Part shown: positions 33,473 to 45,914 of the stretch, in pieces | Layout: each line of letters begins with the position of its first letter | Numbering within the stretch: position 1 is the first letter of the stretch | From: Xanthoparmelia taractica | Taxonomy: Eukaryota; Ascomycota; Lecanoromycetes; Lecanorales; Parmeliaceae | Length of the DNA: 64,000 bases | Assembly: GCA_033085395.1 (NCBI GenBank) | Contig: JANQBS010000002.1 | Location: 452,354-516,353, forward strand | Direction: 5' to 3' | Notes under the pieces: generated by a model | The model's database searches: none | What the model was told of the DNA's origin: nothing | What the model saw: the letters and a program-made list of their open reading frames with translations, nothing else | Made by a program: the position numbers and the translations under genes

Positions 33473-36400
33473 GGCGAAGTTTGTCAGTTGATCGCGAAGT
33501 GCTGCAGACTGCTGGGAGCCTTTGAAGTATCACGCACCGCCCGCCACTCCCCTCATCCTCATGGCTCTTCATGCAGGGTAGCTTTACTGCTATTTGCAAT
33601 TGGTCCGAACAGCAGCGCTGTGCTATCTATGTGTGTCGAAAAAGGAAGGTGTTCTCGACATCTTGGCATTGGACTAATAAGATGGGGGCGTGGGGGCTAT
33701 AAGTACCTCGCGTACCTATTCGAGAAAGCTTGGCAATCCGGAAAGGGACATAATGAGGTCAGAAGATACAGTCAATACCAAAGACGAGCCATTCAATGAC
33801 CTCTCTGGAAAGGAGCACCTCGGACGAGACTGCAAGATATACGGACATAAGTGAATCCAATGCAGGCAGATTCTCTACGCTAGTAGAGTGTACACATGTT
33901 TACGTACTCTCTCCGAGTCTTGCAGTCGCCTTATCACCCTACAGAGAATTCAATAGAGCATCCTCATGAGCTTTTGCATTACAGTGAGCCTGCACCGACT
34001 CGGGGAATAGCGGAGGAGTCACTTCCACACCATCCGAAGACCGACTCGTCCAGACCGCCCACCTTCCTTGATAAAACTAAGCACCTTGTTTGATATCCTA
34101 TTAAAATCCACTGATATTGCCACTGCCGAGGTAGTAGATGCGGCATCCGCCCGTCTGGGAAGGTTTTGATGAGCACATGACATGATGGGGGTGGCGAGAG
34201 CGGAGAATCGACGCGCGGAGCGACCGACAAGTATATATGAAAGTCGCAATCGGGAAAATCAGTAATCGTAAATGAATGTCAGAGCTGAGTTGTATCAGCT
34301 TTTCGTTGCAAGTTATTGACCCTTCGCTCATATAATTGAGTCCTAATGAGCACTCAACCGGCGCAGAGGGATCAAGCTCCCCGCTCGTGTAAAGTCTGTG
34401 TCATGGTCCCCTAATATATTTGAGCATTCATGGCGACCTTTTCGTGGAGTTGAGCCAAGACTCCATTATTAAGTGGATTGTTATTACGCTTTTCTCGGAC
34501 GAGTCAAAGCCACAAAGCCTGCCGAAATCATCTCCGCTGAGAACATCGATGGTACACCCTACCTAGCTCGAGCACCAAATTATAATAGAGTGAGGCAGAA
34601 TTTGTAATCATACAAATCCCGTCGAGAAAAGTCAGACTTTGGCTATTCAGATCGTGAAACAAGAGTAATACGAGAACACGCGTATGAACGGACAACAAGC
34701 GATGACACAGGATTATTGAGGAGGAAGGAAAGAGGGATTGCCGCCGGCTTCCCCCAGATGATGAAAAGATGACCGCGCATCCTGCTCTTCCTTGTCATGA
34801 ATCGAGGCGTAAGCGGTGGGCAGTACGTACCTAAAGTATTCCTTCAGCATTTGTAAAACAGCTCCAAGTTGGGAAAGTTTCTCGAATTTCCAATCATAGA
34901 GCCAATGCCCCTACAGGAGAAACAGTAGTAGATTTCATCTCATCGCGTAACGCAGTCTCACCTTTTTGCGGCTGACGCATTCCTGCAGAGCTGCAAGCCA
35001 TGAGATGACGGCGCTGCGATAAAACAATACCGTCAAAGCCAACGTCGGAAATAATTCAAGATGCGAAAGTAAAGTAAGGTAAGCATCAAAGATAGAATGC
35101 GTCAGAGCGCCGGTAGAAGTACGAGGTAGAATAATGTAAAGTAAGCAGGTAAGAAGTAAGAATTGGAAGAAAAAGCTTTGAGCGACTAAAGCATCATCCC
35201 GCCTCCAAACCAAAAAGACTTTCGTTTCGAAACACAACACTCTCTCCCACACCCCCTTTCCCCGAAGTCTTCCATCAACCAATCGCTTCCATTCCCTTTT
35301 CTTACCTTCTAAACTACCTTACTTAACCAACACTCTTCACTATCTAATCAATCTAACCATCGCTTGTGGCTGAGCACCCCTTCTTCCTGTCTCTAACACC
35401 CCCCCCCCCCCCAACCCCGGTGGTGGGAGATTAAAAGAAAATTAAAGGCCACCACACCACAAGGCTGTGTGCGAACGCACTATAATAATAATAATCACCA
35501 ATAGGTAACACCGATCAGGTCATACCTAGTACTTTAGGGAATTTCAACTCCGTGTAAGAGGATTGTTTGAGACGGATGTTGATCCCAAGGGATTTTTTTA
35601 AACATCGCTCTAAGCCGAAGGATGCGACACCACATGGTACGTGCATACAGCAACAATGGGTCCGAAAAGGGTCGCATCCCATCAATCAACCGGGGCGCAA
35701 CCAGGTCGCATCCAGCCGATGCAAAGATTGGGGTATGATTCGGGCTGCATGACGTGGCATCGAACTGCGTCGATATTTGCTCTTTGGGCATATAATGCGA
35801 TCGTGGAACCGTCAGCCTCGCCCAAAAATCTGCGGTCGACTAGATTTAGATGTGATAATGCTGTTACACATCTATCTCATTCCTGATTGTGGAGGCCCGG
35901 CCTGCGGCGGTGTGGGTCTCGTTTTGGACTTTTCGCCTGAGGCTCTTCTTCAGCTGAGCGCCTCCAAAGCTTATTCTAAAGGACCTTTTTTTTTCTGGTG
36001 GGCTCCTGCGGAGATTCGCTGATTCAGCACAACGACGCTGAGATGACCAAGACCGCTGCACAAGTACAACCGTACAACGGCAGGCCAGAACCGTCAAGGA
36101 TGACGAATGAGACGCTGACGCCTACGCCTGCGACACTATCGAGATAGAGATTGCCTTTCCCCAAAAGAGTGCTCCGCAGCACTCGGCGACAAATCAAAAT
36201 GTCACAACATCTGTCGTTAAATCGGTCCGAATAGCAACGCAGTATGTACGATCATTATGACAATTCACTCATGATATTTCAGACCGCGACGCTGGCGAGA
36301 CAAAGCTACCCAAAAAAGACTCGTAGAATACGTAAACGAATAGAACAATGGTATCATCGTAAGCAGAAACTCGCCGACCGCTTGCCGGCAATAGGCAATA

Positions 36401-36629
36401 ACACCGGCGGGCGATCTATGTTCGTTAAATCCAATCTCTTTATACGCCGATGACTCTTTCTTTTCTCAGCTGATTCCGCTATCTCTTGTGCCGCCATGTG
36501 CGCTGCCGTGGTGAGGTGGCACGTTCGCTAACCGTGAGATGACGGATCATCATAGCTTACTGAACCTCAGAACCTGCCAAAGATTGCGTGGTCCACAATA
36601 GTCCCGATGTGGCTGCCACGGAGCTCCCC
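33473..36629. other. 3.2-kb gene-poor interval
   Basis: No gene is supported. Contents are mixed: a run of 14 C at 35399-35412, a TAATAATAATAA stretch near 35485, and many short unrelated frames on both strands. The ends contain the upstream region of the amine oxidase and the downstream region of the SANT-like gene. Confidence 0.45.
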
Positions 36630-37785
36630 TCACAGCGTTTGCCTCGGGCTGTGAGCAAACTGCGTCTGCCTGGGACTGTGACTATGACTCAACGACTCCA
36701 CGGGGCTTGTGGCGTCCCATAGGTCCTGGAGGAAGTTGGAGTGGGTCGGGAAAGGCCCCCGTCCTGGATGTATCTCTTCCCATTTCCGAGCGCAGTACTT
36801 GGCAGGCCAGCGTTCTGAGGCGCCAAAGTCCAACATCTGATCACCCCGGAGACATTAGCATGGGCTTCATCTCACAAAAGCGGGACGTGTGAACGGCGTG
36901 CGAGGGATTCAAATAATCCGAGAGCAAGATTTCCGCTATCGCAGAATGAGGGGAGATGGGCTTACCTTTGCGGCGATGATATCGAATTGAAACTTTTCCC
37001 AGTAATCGTATGCTTGTTCGAGGGCTTGAACCTGTGTCTCAGGATCAGATCATCATCATGGAGGGACGTAAAAAAAGAGATTAGATGTGCCTGCATACAT
37101 CGGTTTCCGTCCAGGTCCTCATACGCTCGCGCAGCCTTTTGAAACGCATCTGCAGCGCAGGCACCTGGTAAGACTTGCCAAGATCGGTCTGGAAGCGCAC
37201 TGCAATATCCTTCCAAGGCAGATTTTCCTCTTCTTTCAGCTTGAGGAGCAGTTGCTCTTCTTCATTCAGCTCAACAGGGCCTGCTTGTGAAGGGGCGCGC
37301 TTTCGCTTTCTCTGGCCGTATTCGGAGTATTCTTCGTCTTCTCGCATACGCTTAAGAGTCTGCATCTGTCGGAGACCAACGGGGTCTGGGGCTATTGGTA
37401 CTGGTACGTGCCGGCCTGGCGAAGCACCAAGGCTGGATGCTGGGTAGTCTCCACCGTAGTACGGGTTTGGCGTCTTGGTAGAAGGTAGCGGTTGTGGTGA
37501 CATAGAGAACATTGGGGGTGCATAGTCCTCATTCTTGATGCGGAACGGGTTCTCTGTAAAAAGTAGATCCTCCACATTCGGGCCAAATGTGCTCGGACTG
37601 CTCTTCGGCCGCGAGAAGGGTACTACGTGTGATGGGTGGGTGATGGAGATTGGTGGTGGTATGTGAGGAGCTGATGAGTATGGCGTGTTATCGAACTCAT
37701 GTGGGTTCAAAGGTAACTGTGTTGCATAAGTTGAAGATTCAAAGCCAACAGAAGGAGGAGACGTACGAGGGGAGTTGGATTCCAT
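36630..37785 (-). CDS. SANT/Myb-like domain protein
   Basis: Exons 37785-37099, 37031-36966 and 36836-36630 give 319 residues from the ATG MESNSPRTSPPS. The frame is open further upstream to 37890 but contains no ATG there, so an additional 5' exon is possible. The N-terminal half is Pro/Ser-rich and probably disordered. A basic patch (GQRKRKRAPSQ) resembles a nuclear signal. It is followed by a helix-turn-helix of SANT/Myb type: LNEEEQLLLKLKEEENLPWK, DIAVRFQTDLGKSYQVPALQ, MRFKRLRERMRTWTETD, continuing into VQALEQAYDYWEKFQFDIIA after the intron and SERWPAKYCARKWEEIHPG in exon 3. The paired Trp spacing fits two Myb-like helices. A chromatin or DNA-binding role is likely but unproven. Introns are 67 and 129 nt, in phase. 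Confidence 0.75.
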
Positions 37786-40706
37786 TCCGGCTCTGAGAAG
37801 TGGTGGGGATTCATCATCTGGCTTGGGTAAATAACCTCGACGCCGGAGCTGTAGTACTGATCCAAAGGCATGAAGACTAGGTTGTGGCAACGGTGAATAG
37901 CGGCATGTATACGTTAAAAAGAAATCGTGACTCTTATATACGGAATCTGAAGACCCTTTAAGTTCGTGCGGACGTTATACCACGTGGAAGTTGACTAAAT
38001 TGAGGGCCAGGTACGAGGATGCAAGGCCAAAGTCATGCAGGTCGTTGAGTAGCAAAGAAGCAAGCCGGAGCAGAAAGAAGGATAGACTGTAGGACAGATA
38101 TACGGGTGTAAGCTGTGTGAGAGGAAATTAAATGAGCGTGTGGAATACCATGATTATGTTGCTACGGACTGTGCCAGATGCTGCGGACGTTGTCTTTAAG
38201 ATCATCCTTGAAGCGAGAGATTGATATATGAAAAGAATTTGGGCAATCACGGTGAAGTTGAGTTTGGTGGGCTCAGCCTGGTACTGAGCTACTGGTAGCG
38301 GTTTCAAATTCTGGGGGAGAATTTAGCGTGGCCTTTTTTATTTTTTTCTCTGCTGTGCCATAGCTTAAGGCTTGCCCCGAGTGCTGGCCCAAAGGAAGAA
38401 GCCATTGGCTCACAGCGAGGCTCGATGAGCAGGGGAAAAGCATGTCAAAGGAAGTAGCTCAAGGTAGCATAGCGGCAACCCTTCTACAACTGCACGGATG
38501 CCACAATCTGTCTCTCCGCACTCTTTAGATTATGGCAGTTGGCTGAAAGGCCCTTGCATCATTCAATCAAAATAGGCCCCATTTTTAAGCGCGCACAGGC
38601 CGGGTGGGAAGGATCAGTCTGAGGATAGCTTGCAGACAAGAAAAAGAGCCTATCGGCTGTTAGTCTCTTGCTTGCTGAGTGAATTTGTCTCACGAGTCTT
38701 CGCACTTTATTTCCTGTAATAATCATCATCATCATCATTACTGTACCCATCCATGTCAGGAAACTTTCTCAGCAAATACAGAGTCAGGTAGATACTCGTA
38801 CCTAGGGCGAACCTAGCGGTAATTGTGCATCCTCGTATCCTGGATATCTCCCACTCGCCTGCTGATCAGCCGCTGAACCCTACAACCATCTGTAATAGAT
38901 CATGATTTGATTAATATTGCATATGAGTCAACGCTTCTAAGCATCTGCTGCCATCTCTCGATTATTACGACATCATAGGAAGAGACATACGAGTCACACC
39001 TGGCTTATACCGGCGTGCAATGCTCTAATGTGCAGGTACAATTCTGCTGACCATACTCGTGGTAGCGTATGCACACATAGGAAATCTCCGCTCATTGGCT
39101 CTTTTTTGACCCTCCTTCGCAGATCTATAAGAGAGAGCACTATTTCATGCGTGTACATATAGGAGCCGTATTTTTACGATTACCATCACCGGTGAGTACC
39201 ATAAGATGACGGCTAGACACGTGCTAGAAAGTGGAGAAGGCCGAGAAGTAAGCGAACGTGCACGAGGATGGGCTTGAAGGATGCAGCATGCATATAGTGC
39301 ATCAATGGTCACAATCTTAATGGCCCCCGACTCATCCTACCCTCATGGTAGTAGTTCAGAAGTAGAGCATGCAACTCTGAGGTAAGATCTTCTACCTTAT
39401 CCAGGGCTAAAAGATGTTACCGTGGTACATTAGTCAGTACATTACCGGAGTATTTCCGCCTAACCGAGAGCCCGACAACAATTGGAAAAATGGTCCAAAA
39501 TTAGCTGCATTCGGGTAATTAAGTATCTATTTAAATCCTCCCTTAGATAGCGACTAATTTCCTAAAAAAGCAAAAACTGCGAGGGCGTGCCGAAGGATTC
39601 CAAACATGGGACGAAAAGACTCAAAAACATCAACTGGCCGAGCAGGTCAAAGAATCAACCAGCGGCTGAAATACTCGTAGGATGAATAGAGGAATGGGAG
39701 GAGGAACAGGCAGTGATCCTACATACTTGCTCCTTCTGCCTCGTTCCTCCCGGACCAATTAACGGCGCCTCGAACGCTTTACCAAGATACGTCTCACTGC
39801 AGAACAAGAAGAGGAATGGATACTGGTAGAAGAAGTTGATGGCTGCGCTCAATGGCAAGATTCGAAGACGAAGTTGCGAGAACGCTGATACTGAGTATAG
39901 TTGAGATGATTGATTTTCTTCTGTCATAAAGTGGTGATGCGTATGCCTTTTGACTTTCTCGGCTCGGTAAACTCGACCGATCAGCACACTGGCGTTTAGC
40001 AGAACGTTTCATCGACCGCTCGAGGCTGTGTTATAAACATCGAAACACTGACAAACCCTGTAAATGGGGTAGGATCTTGCCAGCGCATTCGAGGGATCAA
40101 GGTACCGGCTACCTCAGCTGCAATAACATCTGAGGCTGTGAGCAAAGTACTCGGAACTATTGGGCCATTTTGCTCTCTGCCCTACCACTAGCAGACCTCG
40201 GTTCTCTATACTGTTGCGAGCCCGTTCACACATGGCAGGGAGACGTAGATCCTATTTCCGTGCGACCTTTAGCATCTCCAGTAGCCCCCCACAGGCTGCT
40301 TCTTTTGGAGGTGGCCCCCATATGGGTCGGTCGACCATTCCAAGGCTGTGTAACAAGGTCGTACCAATAGACCCCTTGTAGCTTATCATGGCGTTCCATC
40401 CATCGTCCATTTTCTTAATCTATCCAAAACATTTCTCAGCCTTTAGAGACGCAGCTGAGTCCTCCTGCGTGTTGGGGGCCTGGCTCAAGGCTTCAATTAA
40501 TAATAGGTGTAAGCAAGCGCTGAACGGCATCTATGCTTGGGCGATGCGCCTTGGGTCCGACCATCCAATCGCTAGGTTTCGGGCTCAGATGTGTGCTTTA
40601 TCCCCCTTCCATCGGGCATCACCCAGTCTACAAGAAGCCGATTTCCTGTCAATGATACTGACCCTCCACGCCGCGCGATGAGAATCGTGATTTTCATTCC
40701 GTTTTA
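37786..40706. other. 2.9-kb gene-poor interval
   Basis: No gene is supported. An ATCATCATCATCATC run occurs near 38723-38738. The largest frame, on the minus strand at 39655-39987, has no family resemblance. The part nearest 37786 is likely the promoter and 5' leader of the SANT-like gene. Confidence 0.4.
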
Positions 40707-41657
40707 TTAATTTTTCGGTCTGCCGTTGGCGTCTTGGTTGGAGCTCCATATCTCATCCTCGCTGTCATCTTCCTCCACCAGTGCAGCCAGCTCATCCCTC
40801 TTTGCACCCTCTGGTCGAGGCGTTTGATTCATGTCGTCCTCATCTGCAGATACCGAGATACCTCTTGGTCCCCAATTACCTCTTTTCTTTGTTGCTCTTG
40901 CGCTGCCATTACTTCCCGCTACTTCCACTGGACGTCGCTCTTCATCGTCCACGCTTGCATCTCCTCGGCCCAATACCCTGCTGACCAGAAATCCTCGACT
41001 GAAATCATCCGAGTCAACGATACCGCCATTTCGGAGCTTGACCCTTTGCCGTATCCAATACACCCACGCAAAATCCACATAGAAAGCCGTTTGGATTATT
41101 CCAAAAAGTACTGCTCGCCACTCAAAATGATGCTCGGAAGACGCCAGGCGTACGATCCAATTCAGTATGTAGAAAGCTCGGTATGAACCAAGTGTGAGAA
41201 GGTAGAAGGAATCGATGACTGTGGGCACGGTCGTTTGTCGGAGCAAAAGAAGTTGGGGAATAACACAGACCGATTCCAATATGATTGAGAAAGTCCACGA
41301 CAATTGAAAGAAGCTAAAGTTTTTCCTTTCGGCAATGGCCGTGGCGATGGGCGCCAGGGCCATTGATCCCCCCAGACAGTATGCCCCTAATCTCCACGCC
41401 TTTTCTCTTTCCCGCGTTCGAGCATAGACTTTCATCATGAGAAAGATGATATAGAGCGAAGAGAGAATGTAGACATTCTTGAGAATGAAATTCCATATAG
41501 AATCGGAAGGCGGAGTCCAGAAGAGATCGAGGTAACGGGTGATGAAGACACCAACATACAGCATCTGGGTGATCAATGATACACCTAATAACAGTGCCAT
41601 TAGCGAAATACATCGGGCAAGGTCATAGATGGTTACCCTCGGCGCTCTGGTTGGCAT
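40707..41657 (-). CDS. ER lumen protein-retaining receptor (ERD2/KDEL receptor)-like protein
   Basis: Single exon, 316 residues. It resembles the KDEL-receptor family, seven-helix Golgi/ER proteins that return escaped ER residents. Family marks: YDLARCISLMALLLGVSLIT; FQLSWTFSIILESVCVIPQL (family pattern LWTFSIYLESVAILPQL); LLTLGSYRAFYILNWIVR; and IIQTAFYVDFAWVYW (family pattern VQTILYCDFFYLY). About seven hydrophobic segments lie within residues 1-215. Canonical receptors end near residue 212. This one carries a roughly 100-residue cytosolic extension that is Arg/Ser-rich then acidic (ALVEEDDSEDEIW). It is therefore a divergent, tailed paralogue rather than the canonical ERD2. Retrieval of HDEL/KDEL ligands is not certain. 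Confidence 0.85.
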   Translation of the reverse strand: MPTRAPRVTIYDLARCISLMALLLGVSLITQMLYVGVFITRYLDLFWTPPSDSIWNFILKNVYILSSLYIIFLMMKVYARTREREKAWRLGAYCLGGSMALAPIATAIAERKNFSFFQLSWTFSIILESVCVIPQLLLLRQTTVPTVIDSFYLLTLGSYRAFYILNWIVRLASSEHHFEWRAVLFGIIQTAFYVDFAWVYWIRQRVKLRNGGIVDSDDFSRGFLVSRVLGRGDASVDDEERRPVEVAGSNGSARATKKRGNWGPRGISVSADEDDMNQTPRPEGAKRDELAALVEEDDSEDEIWSSNQDANGRPKN

Positions 41658-42285
41658 GTATTGCCCAGATCAAGATGCACTTTGAGGCTGTATGGGACAA
41701 ATCGCCCAATATACGAAACACGTTCATGTTAACCATCTTGCCCTAGACCCGTGAATGATAGACAAAAGTTATAGTTGACAGTCTTATGTGAGGGAGCCAG
41801 AGCTCGTCGCAAGCATCGCCTTGGCTGGAGCCTGTGTTGAACCCCAGCTAACATCGAGAGCTGCCACCCCTACAAGTGAGCCTTATTTTGCAAAGAGTGG
41901 AGGAGGTGAAGTAGAGTAAGTGCTCTCTTTATGTTGCTGGGTCTCGAGAATACTCGCAGCTCTTGAGTTGGGTAAGTCGTGAATTCTAGAGATGGACAGC
42001 AAACCTTGACCCTTTGCTGTTGTACCGGAAGTGCGCTAATCGTATTTTACATTGAAAACTTGCAAGCGAGAGGTTTAATTTCACGGTTTACAAGGCAGTT
42101 ATGTTACCGCTAAGTACGCTCTGTAGGCGATCTAAATTAGAGTACCTCTCCTCAGTCCTCCCCCAAATGATCCATCAAACCAAGGTCCCATCTTACAAGA
42201 AGGCAGTAGAGTGGGCCCTAGAGGAACCCTGATCTATCACTATATAATCCAAGCATCCGTCAGCCCGTTACTACATCTTTTAGCT
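41658..42285. other. Divergent intergenic region
   Basis: The region lies between the divergent KDEL-receptor-like and DUF1772-like genes and holds both promoters. No frame is supported. Confidence 0.45.
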
Positions 42286-42874
42286 ATGGCGCCCCTGCCA
42301 GCATCTATCCGCATTGCCCAAACAGTGGGCATCACCGCTTCAGCATTCTGCTCTGGTGGGCGGCATTCCTCAGCAGAGGCAAAGGCAGCCTCCTCTCTCT
42401 AACTTCTCTAACAGCTTGGCAGGTAGTATCCTCGGTATATCCTTCTTCGCCGTCCCAACCTGGCTTGTTGCCCCAAACCCACTCCCAGTCAGGCAATGGA
42501 AAGTCTCCTTTGACCGCGGCAAGATAATAAATCCCGCCATCGCGCTCATCTCTGCCTTCTCCTACATCTATCTCTCCTACAGACTGTATGGCACCCTGAA
42601 TCATCCCAAAGCGGAAATGTATGGACTGTCTGCCGTGGCACCGTTGGCGATATTTCCGTACACGATTTTCGGGATGATGTCTACGAATCGGAAGCTTCTC
42701 AAGAAGCACGATGAGATGCAGGGGTTGGATGTGGGCGAGAAAGCTACGGAGGTGGGATTGGCGAAGGGGGAGAGTACAAAAGAGTTGATAGATCGGTGGG
42801 GGATGCTAAACTTGGGAAGGGGTATGTTCCCACTACTGGGAGCCGTGCTGGGGCTGTGGGCCACATTGGCTTGA
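42286..42874 (+). CDS. DUF1772/anthrone-oxygenase-like membrane protein
   Basis: Exons 42286-42355 and 42423-42874 give 173 residues. The splice joins SAFCS to GSILGISFFAVPTWL in phase using GT and GCAG. Four hydrophobic segments are visible: about residues 8-45, INPAIALISAFSYIYLSYRL, LSAVAPLAIFPYTIFGMM, and a final GMFPLLGAVLGLWATLA. The pattern, including TNRKLL after the third segment and LIDRWGMLNLGRG before the fourth, matches fungal DUF1772 proteins. Some DUF1772 members act as anthrone oxygenases in polyketide pathways. No biosynthetic genes lie nearby, so that role is not implied. The start MAPLPASIRIAQ is the first ATG in the exon. Confidence 0.85.
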
Positions 42875-45222
42875 TAAATGTGAGCCGTAAGACTCAATCT
42901 TGCAATGGCTTGATATGTACAATATCTGTTTGAAGGTAGGGCATTGGCCCAGGGTAACGAACATGGGATGAATCGCGGACTCGGTCGCAAGCGGCTCTCT
43001 GCTATGATATGTCTATAGGTCTACGCAATGGTCATTCTCCCCTCGTTATGCGTATTTGCAGGTCCAGTGACTCATCTTACGTTGAGGCTTAGACTTTGAG
43101 ACACCATGTGCACAGGTGTCTTTCTTCCAAAAGTAAAAGACTTGCCTCCCCTTTCCATCTCCATTGGCCAAAGTTATTCCGTTCTTCCTATATCTCAATG
43201 TTATAGACTACATCACGCATAATATGAAATGACACAGAAAACGGGCATTTGCCCCCTCTCTGTCACATCAACACGACCATCTATACCCAGGCAGAGAGCG
43301 CAAAGCTAGAGAACCACCGCCACGCCACGCAACGCGATCATTCTCCCTCCCAATACCGCACCTCCCCCCCCCCCCCCCCCTTCCACCCCAGAATCGGCGC
43401 CGAAGCAGCTACTTACCACCAAGCCGCACTCACCAATTTAACCCTCTACCTCTTACCCTATCCATGCATATCTGAAAGCTACTCTCGAGTACACGCTCAG
43501 CATTTGCAATATCGATCAAGTAGATAAAGCTCGCTGCCAAATCTTTCTCTGGTCTCTCTCTCTCTCTCTCTATTAGACAGTGGCCGCGTCCTGGTTTAGA
43601 ATTTTGAGCGAGTTTCCGGGCTTCGTGGTGATGGGAGCGGCGGATGGGGTAGATTTTCAGGAGGGAGAGCGTTGTTGGAGTTGAAGGGGGATGGGTTTGG
43701 GGTTTAGTGATTGGGTAAGCGTGGAAAGGGAGATGGTCGGCGGTGGATTGCTGTAAAATTTGATTGGAGAGGGGGGGAGAGAGAGGGGCGACGTCAAAAG
43801 GGGGAAAGAGGGTTGGTTAGATAGCGGTGAGCGACAATAGCGAAGACTCTGCTCAGATTATTCTTGGAGCGGGTTGAGACAAGGGGTTTCGTGAACGTAA
43901 GTCTGGGGTCTGTGAAAAGTCATATGTTTTCATTTAGCGCTACATATGCTTATTTGCATGCTCCTTGCCTACTTGGCTCCTCACACGGGATTGCAATTGA
44001 ATCGCAGACATCTCCAAGCCTTGACGCAGAAAGTCAAGACATCGAGACCACCACTTTTGACAATGTAGATGCAAAGCCGCGCCAGAGATTGCTCTCAATG
44101 AATTTAGCAATCTCAGCAAACCACCAATGACATCAAGCACCACAGCCAGGCCCACCCAAGATCAGGAATCCCAGTCAGTGAGCCGGCCCTCGCAGAATGA
44201 CAAAGAGGTAACCCACAGTGTTTTACTCCACGAGCTCCTTGATCCAAAGGCAAAAGCACGAGATGAGCTTTTTGCTGTTCAGAAGTCCAAGGATCAGAGT
44301 AGGGACCTGCTTGTTGGTCATTGGACCTCACAATCGCTGCATCATTTGAGGAGCTGGGCTTCAATGTGAACAACAGGCTATAATCATTCGTCAGGCAGTC
44401 GTCGGGAAAGACTAAAAGATCGCGACTGGGAAGGAAAGGTGGTCGTGGCGACCATCAAAGGGGACTGAGAGATGGTAGACTGATTCCTCAATGTCAGTAA
44501 GAAAAGTCAGTAACTAGCTGCGCTTGATCAAGTGGTGATGGCCCAAGGCTGAATGGTGGGAGGTTGGTTGGTAGGGCCCAGCAGAGAATGAATTGTGGAT
44601 AAAGTGAGAAACAACAGAGATTAGTGGGGGAAACAAGCTCGATCAGAATCATATCCTAAATGTATGACCGAAATGACAGAATGAGACTATCAAAGAGCAA
44701 GATCCGCGTGCGCAGTCTTTTTGGGACTTGAGTACGGCGGTACCATAGCTTTTCCCTGGCTCTGAATAGTCGTTGCTGTCTTTACATCACCTCCATTTGC
44801 GCGAATGAAAGAGTGGAATACGCTTGCGGAATCTTTTCCATGTAGCTGATTCGCTCAATCACGTCCCGCGTCCCTGATAGAAAAGATCCTTGGCGCAAGT
44901 CGTTTTCATACGATGTTTAATTTGAGGATATCAATTAACTATCCGTCGCTTCTCTTTTCGCTGTAACGAGGCACACGATAATGGACCTCGAGTCTAGGGT
45001 AGTCCTTGATGGTCGATTTGACCTCGGAAGTTGCATCGAATTTGTGACAGCACAACCTATGCGCGTGTTTGCTGTTATCTCAAGTTTGTCAATCGCTTGG
45101 GGATCCTTGTAAGGTATTATTTAACAAAGAATATATCACTGCTATCAGCCTCAAGCTTCTTCATCTTATTACTCAATTAATAACTCTGTCGAAGTGCAAC
45201 ATCCCCAGTGTCTCCGGAAAAG
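42875..45222. other. Intergenic region, low-complexity parts
   Basis: A run of 17 C lies at 43364-43380 and a TCTC microsatellite near 43553-43571. A G-rich stretch spans about 43640-43800. One small frame (44127-44369) is listed separately as doubtful. Nothing else is supported. Confidence 0.45.
44127..44369 (+). CDS. Doubtful small ORF
   Basis: An ATG-started frame of 80 residues, Ser/Gln-rich and hydrophilic, with no recognised family, no intron evidence and a frame on the opposite strand of similar length. It is listed because the composition (acidic and polar, with a helix-like HSVLLHELLDPKAKARDEL) is not obviously random. It could equally be chance. Confidence 0.2.
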   Translation: MTSSTTARPTQDQESQSVSRPSQNDKEVTHSVLLHELLDPKAKARDELFAVQKSKDQSRDLLVGHWTSQSLHHLRSWASM

Positions 45223-45867
45223 ATGAGTTGGGTCCAACCTAGAGGTGGGAGAGAGACAAGAAAGCCGAGAGGAGGATTAGTTCCTCGCTATGACAGCGCA
45301 ATGAATCAGAAGACATATCAACCTTCTGGCGAAGGAACAGACCGCCACATCGATATCCCGCACCGGTCGGAGAGGGCACCGGAATTACAGCCCGGTTATT
45401 ACGTGCGGGGGCAACAGACATCGCCATATTCAATCCTACGCAACTGGCCGCCTGGCTGGCACGAAGAAAGATCGCTTGCTGACTCAGACACGCTACCCGG
45501 TCGTTGGCGACATGAAGCCCAGCCTGCGAAGAAAGAACCGCAGGATATCAATCAACAGAATCCGAGCAACGGCCCAAAGGTGCACTTTCAAAGGCCAGCC
45601 GAACGGCGTCAGAGGACTCCTGAAGATGACGACGAAGAGTGGGAAATACCAGGATCATCGTCCGGAAATAGCCTCGGAGGATCCCTGACGATTGTGGAGA
45701 AAAGTGAGGGCGGCCCTGACGACCAGAGTAGTGCATTGTCCCATTCTTCCAGTGCGATTGAGGATGAGGTTGCAGGGAGTGGGGATGAGGATGGTTATGT
45801 GCATGTCCTCAGGGTTAGCCCTCATGTAGGCGCCCTTGAGAAGGAGGATTTTCCGAGAAAAGCCTGA
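45223..45867 (+). CDS. Hypothetical hydrophilic protein
   Basis: Single exon, 214 residues from the ATG at 45223 (MSWVQPRGGRETRKPRGG). The open frame extends upstream only through a non-ATG codon. It is rich in Gly, Arg, Pro, Ser and Glu, with no membrane segment and no recognised domain. The second half is acidic with Ser clusters (DDDEEWEIPGSSSGN and SALSHSSSAIEDEVAGSGDE), likely disordered and phosphorylatable. The stop lies only 47 bp from the convergent DOM34 stop, so the two 3' untranslated regions must overlap. Confidence 0.6.
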   Translation: MSWVQPRGGRETRKPRGGLVPRYDSAMNQKTYQPSGEGTDRHIDIPHRSERAPELQPGYYVRGQQTSPYSILRNWPPGWHEERSLADSDTLPGRWRHEAQPAKKEPQDINQQNPSNGPKVHFQRPAERRQRTPEDDDEEWEIPGSSSGNSLGGSLTIVEKSEGGPDDQSSALSHSSSAIEDEVAGSGDEDGYVHVLRVSPHVGALEKEDFPRKA

Positions 45868-45914
45868 ACGGAATGGCGCTTTCACTGGGATGCTGGAACC
45901 TCGAGAAGGTTGAA

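Noticed and set aside
39655..39987. 110-codon minus-strand frame
   Set aside because: No recognised domain, no matching neighbour exons, and two overlapping frames of similar length on the same strand.
42286..42874. Anthrone oxygenase of a polyketide cluster
   Set aside because: The DUF1772 resemblance is fair, but no polyketide synthase, transporter or regulator lies nearby; neighbours are housekeeping or orphan genes.
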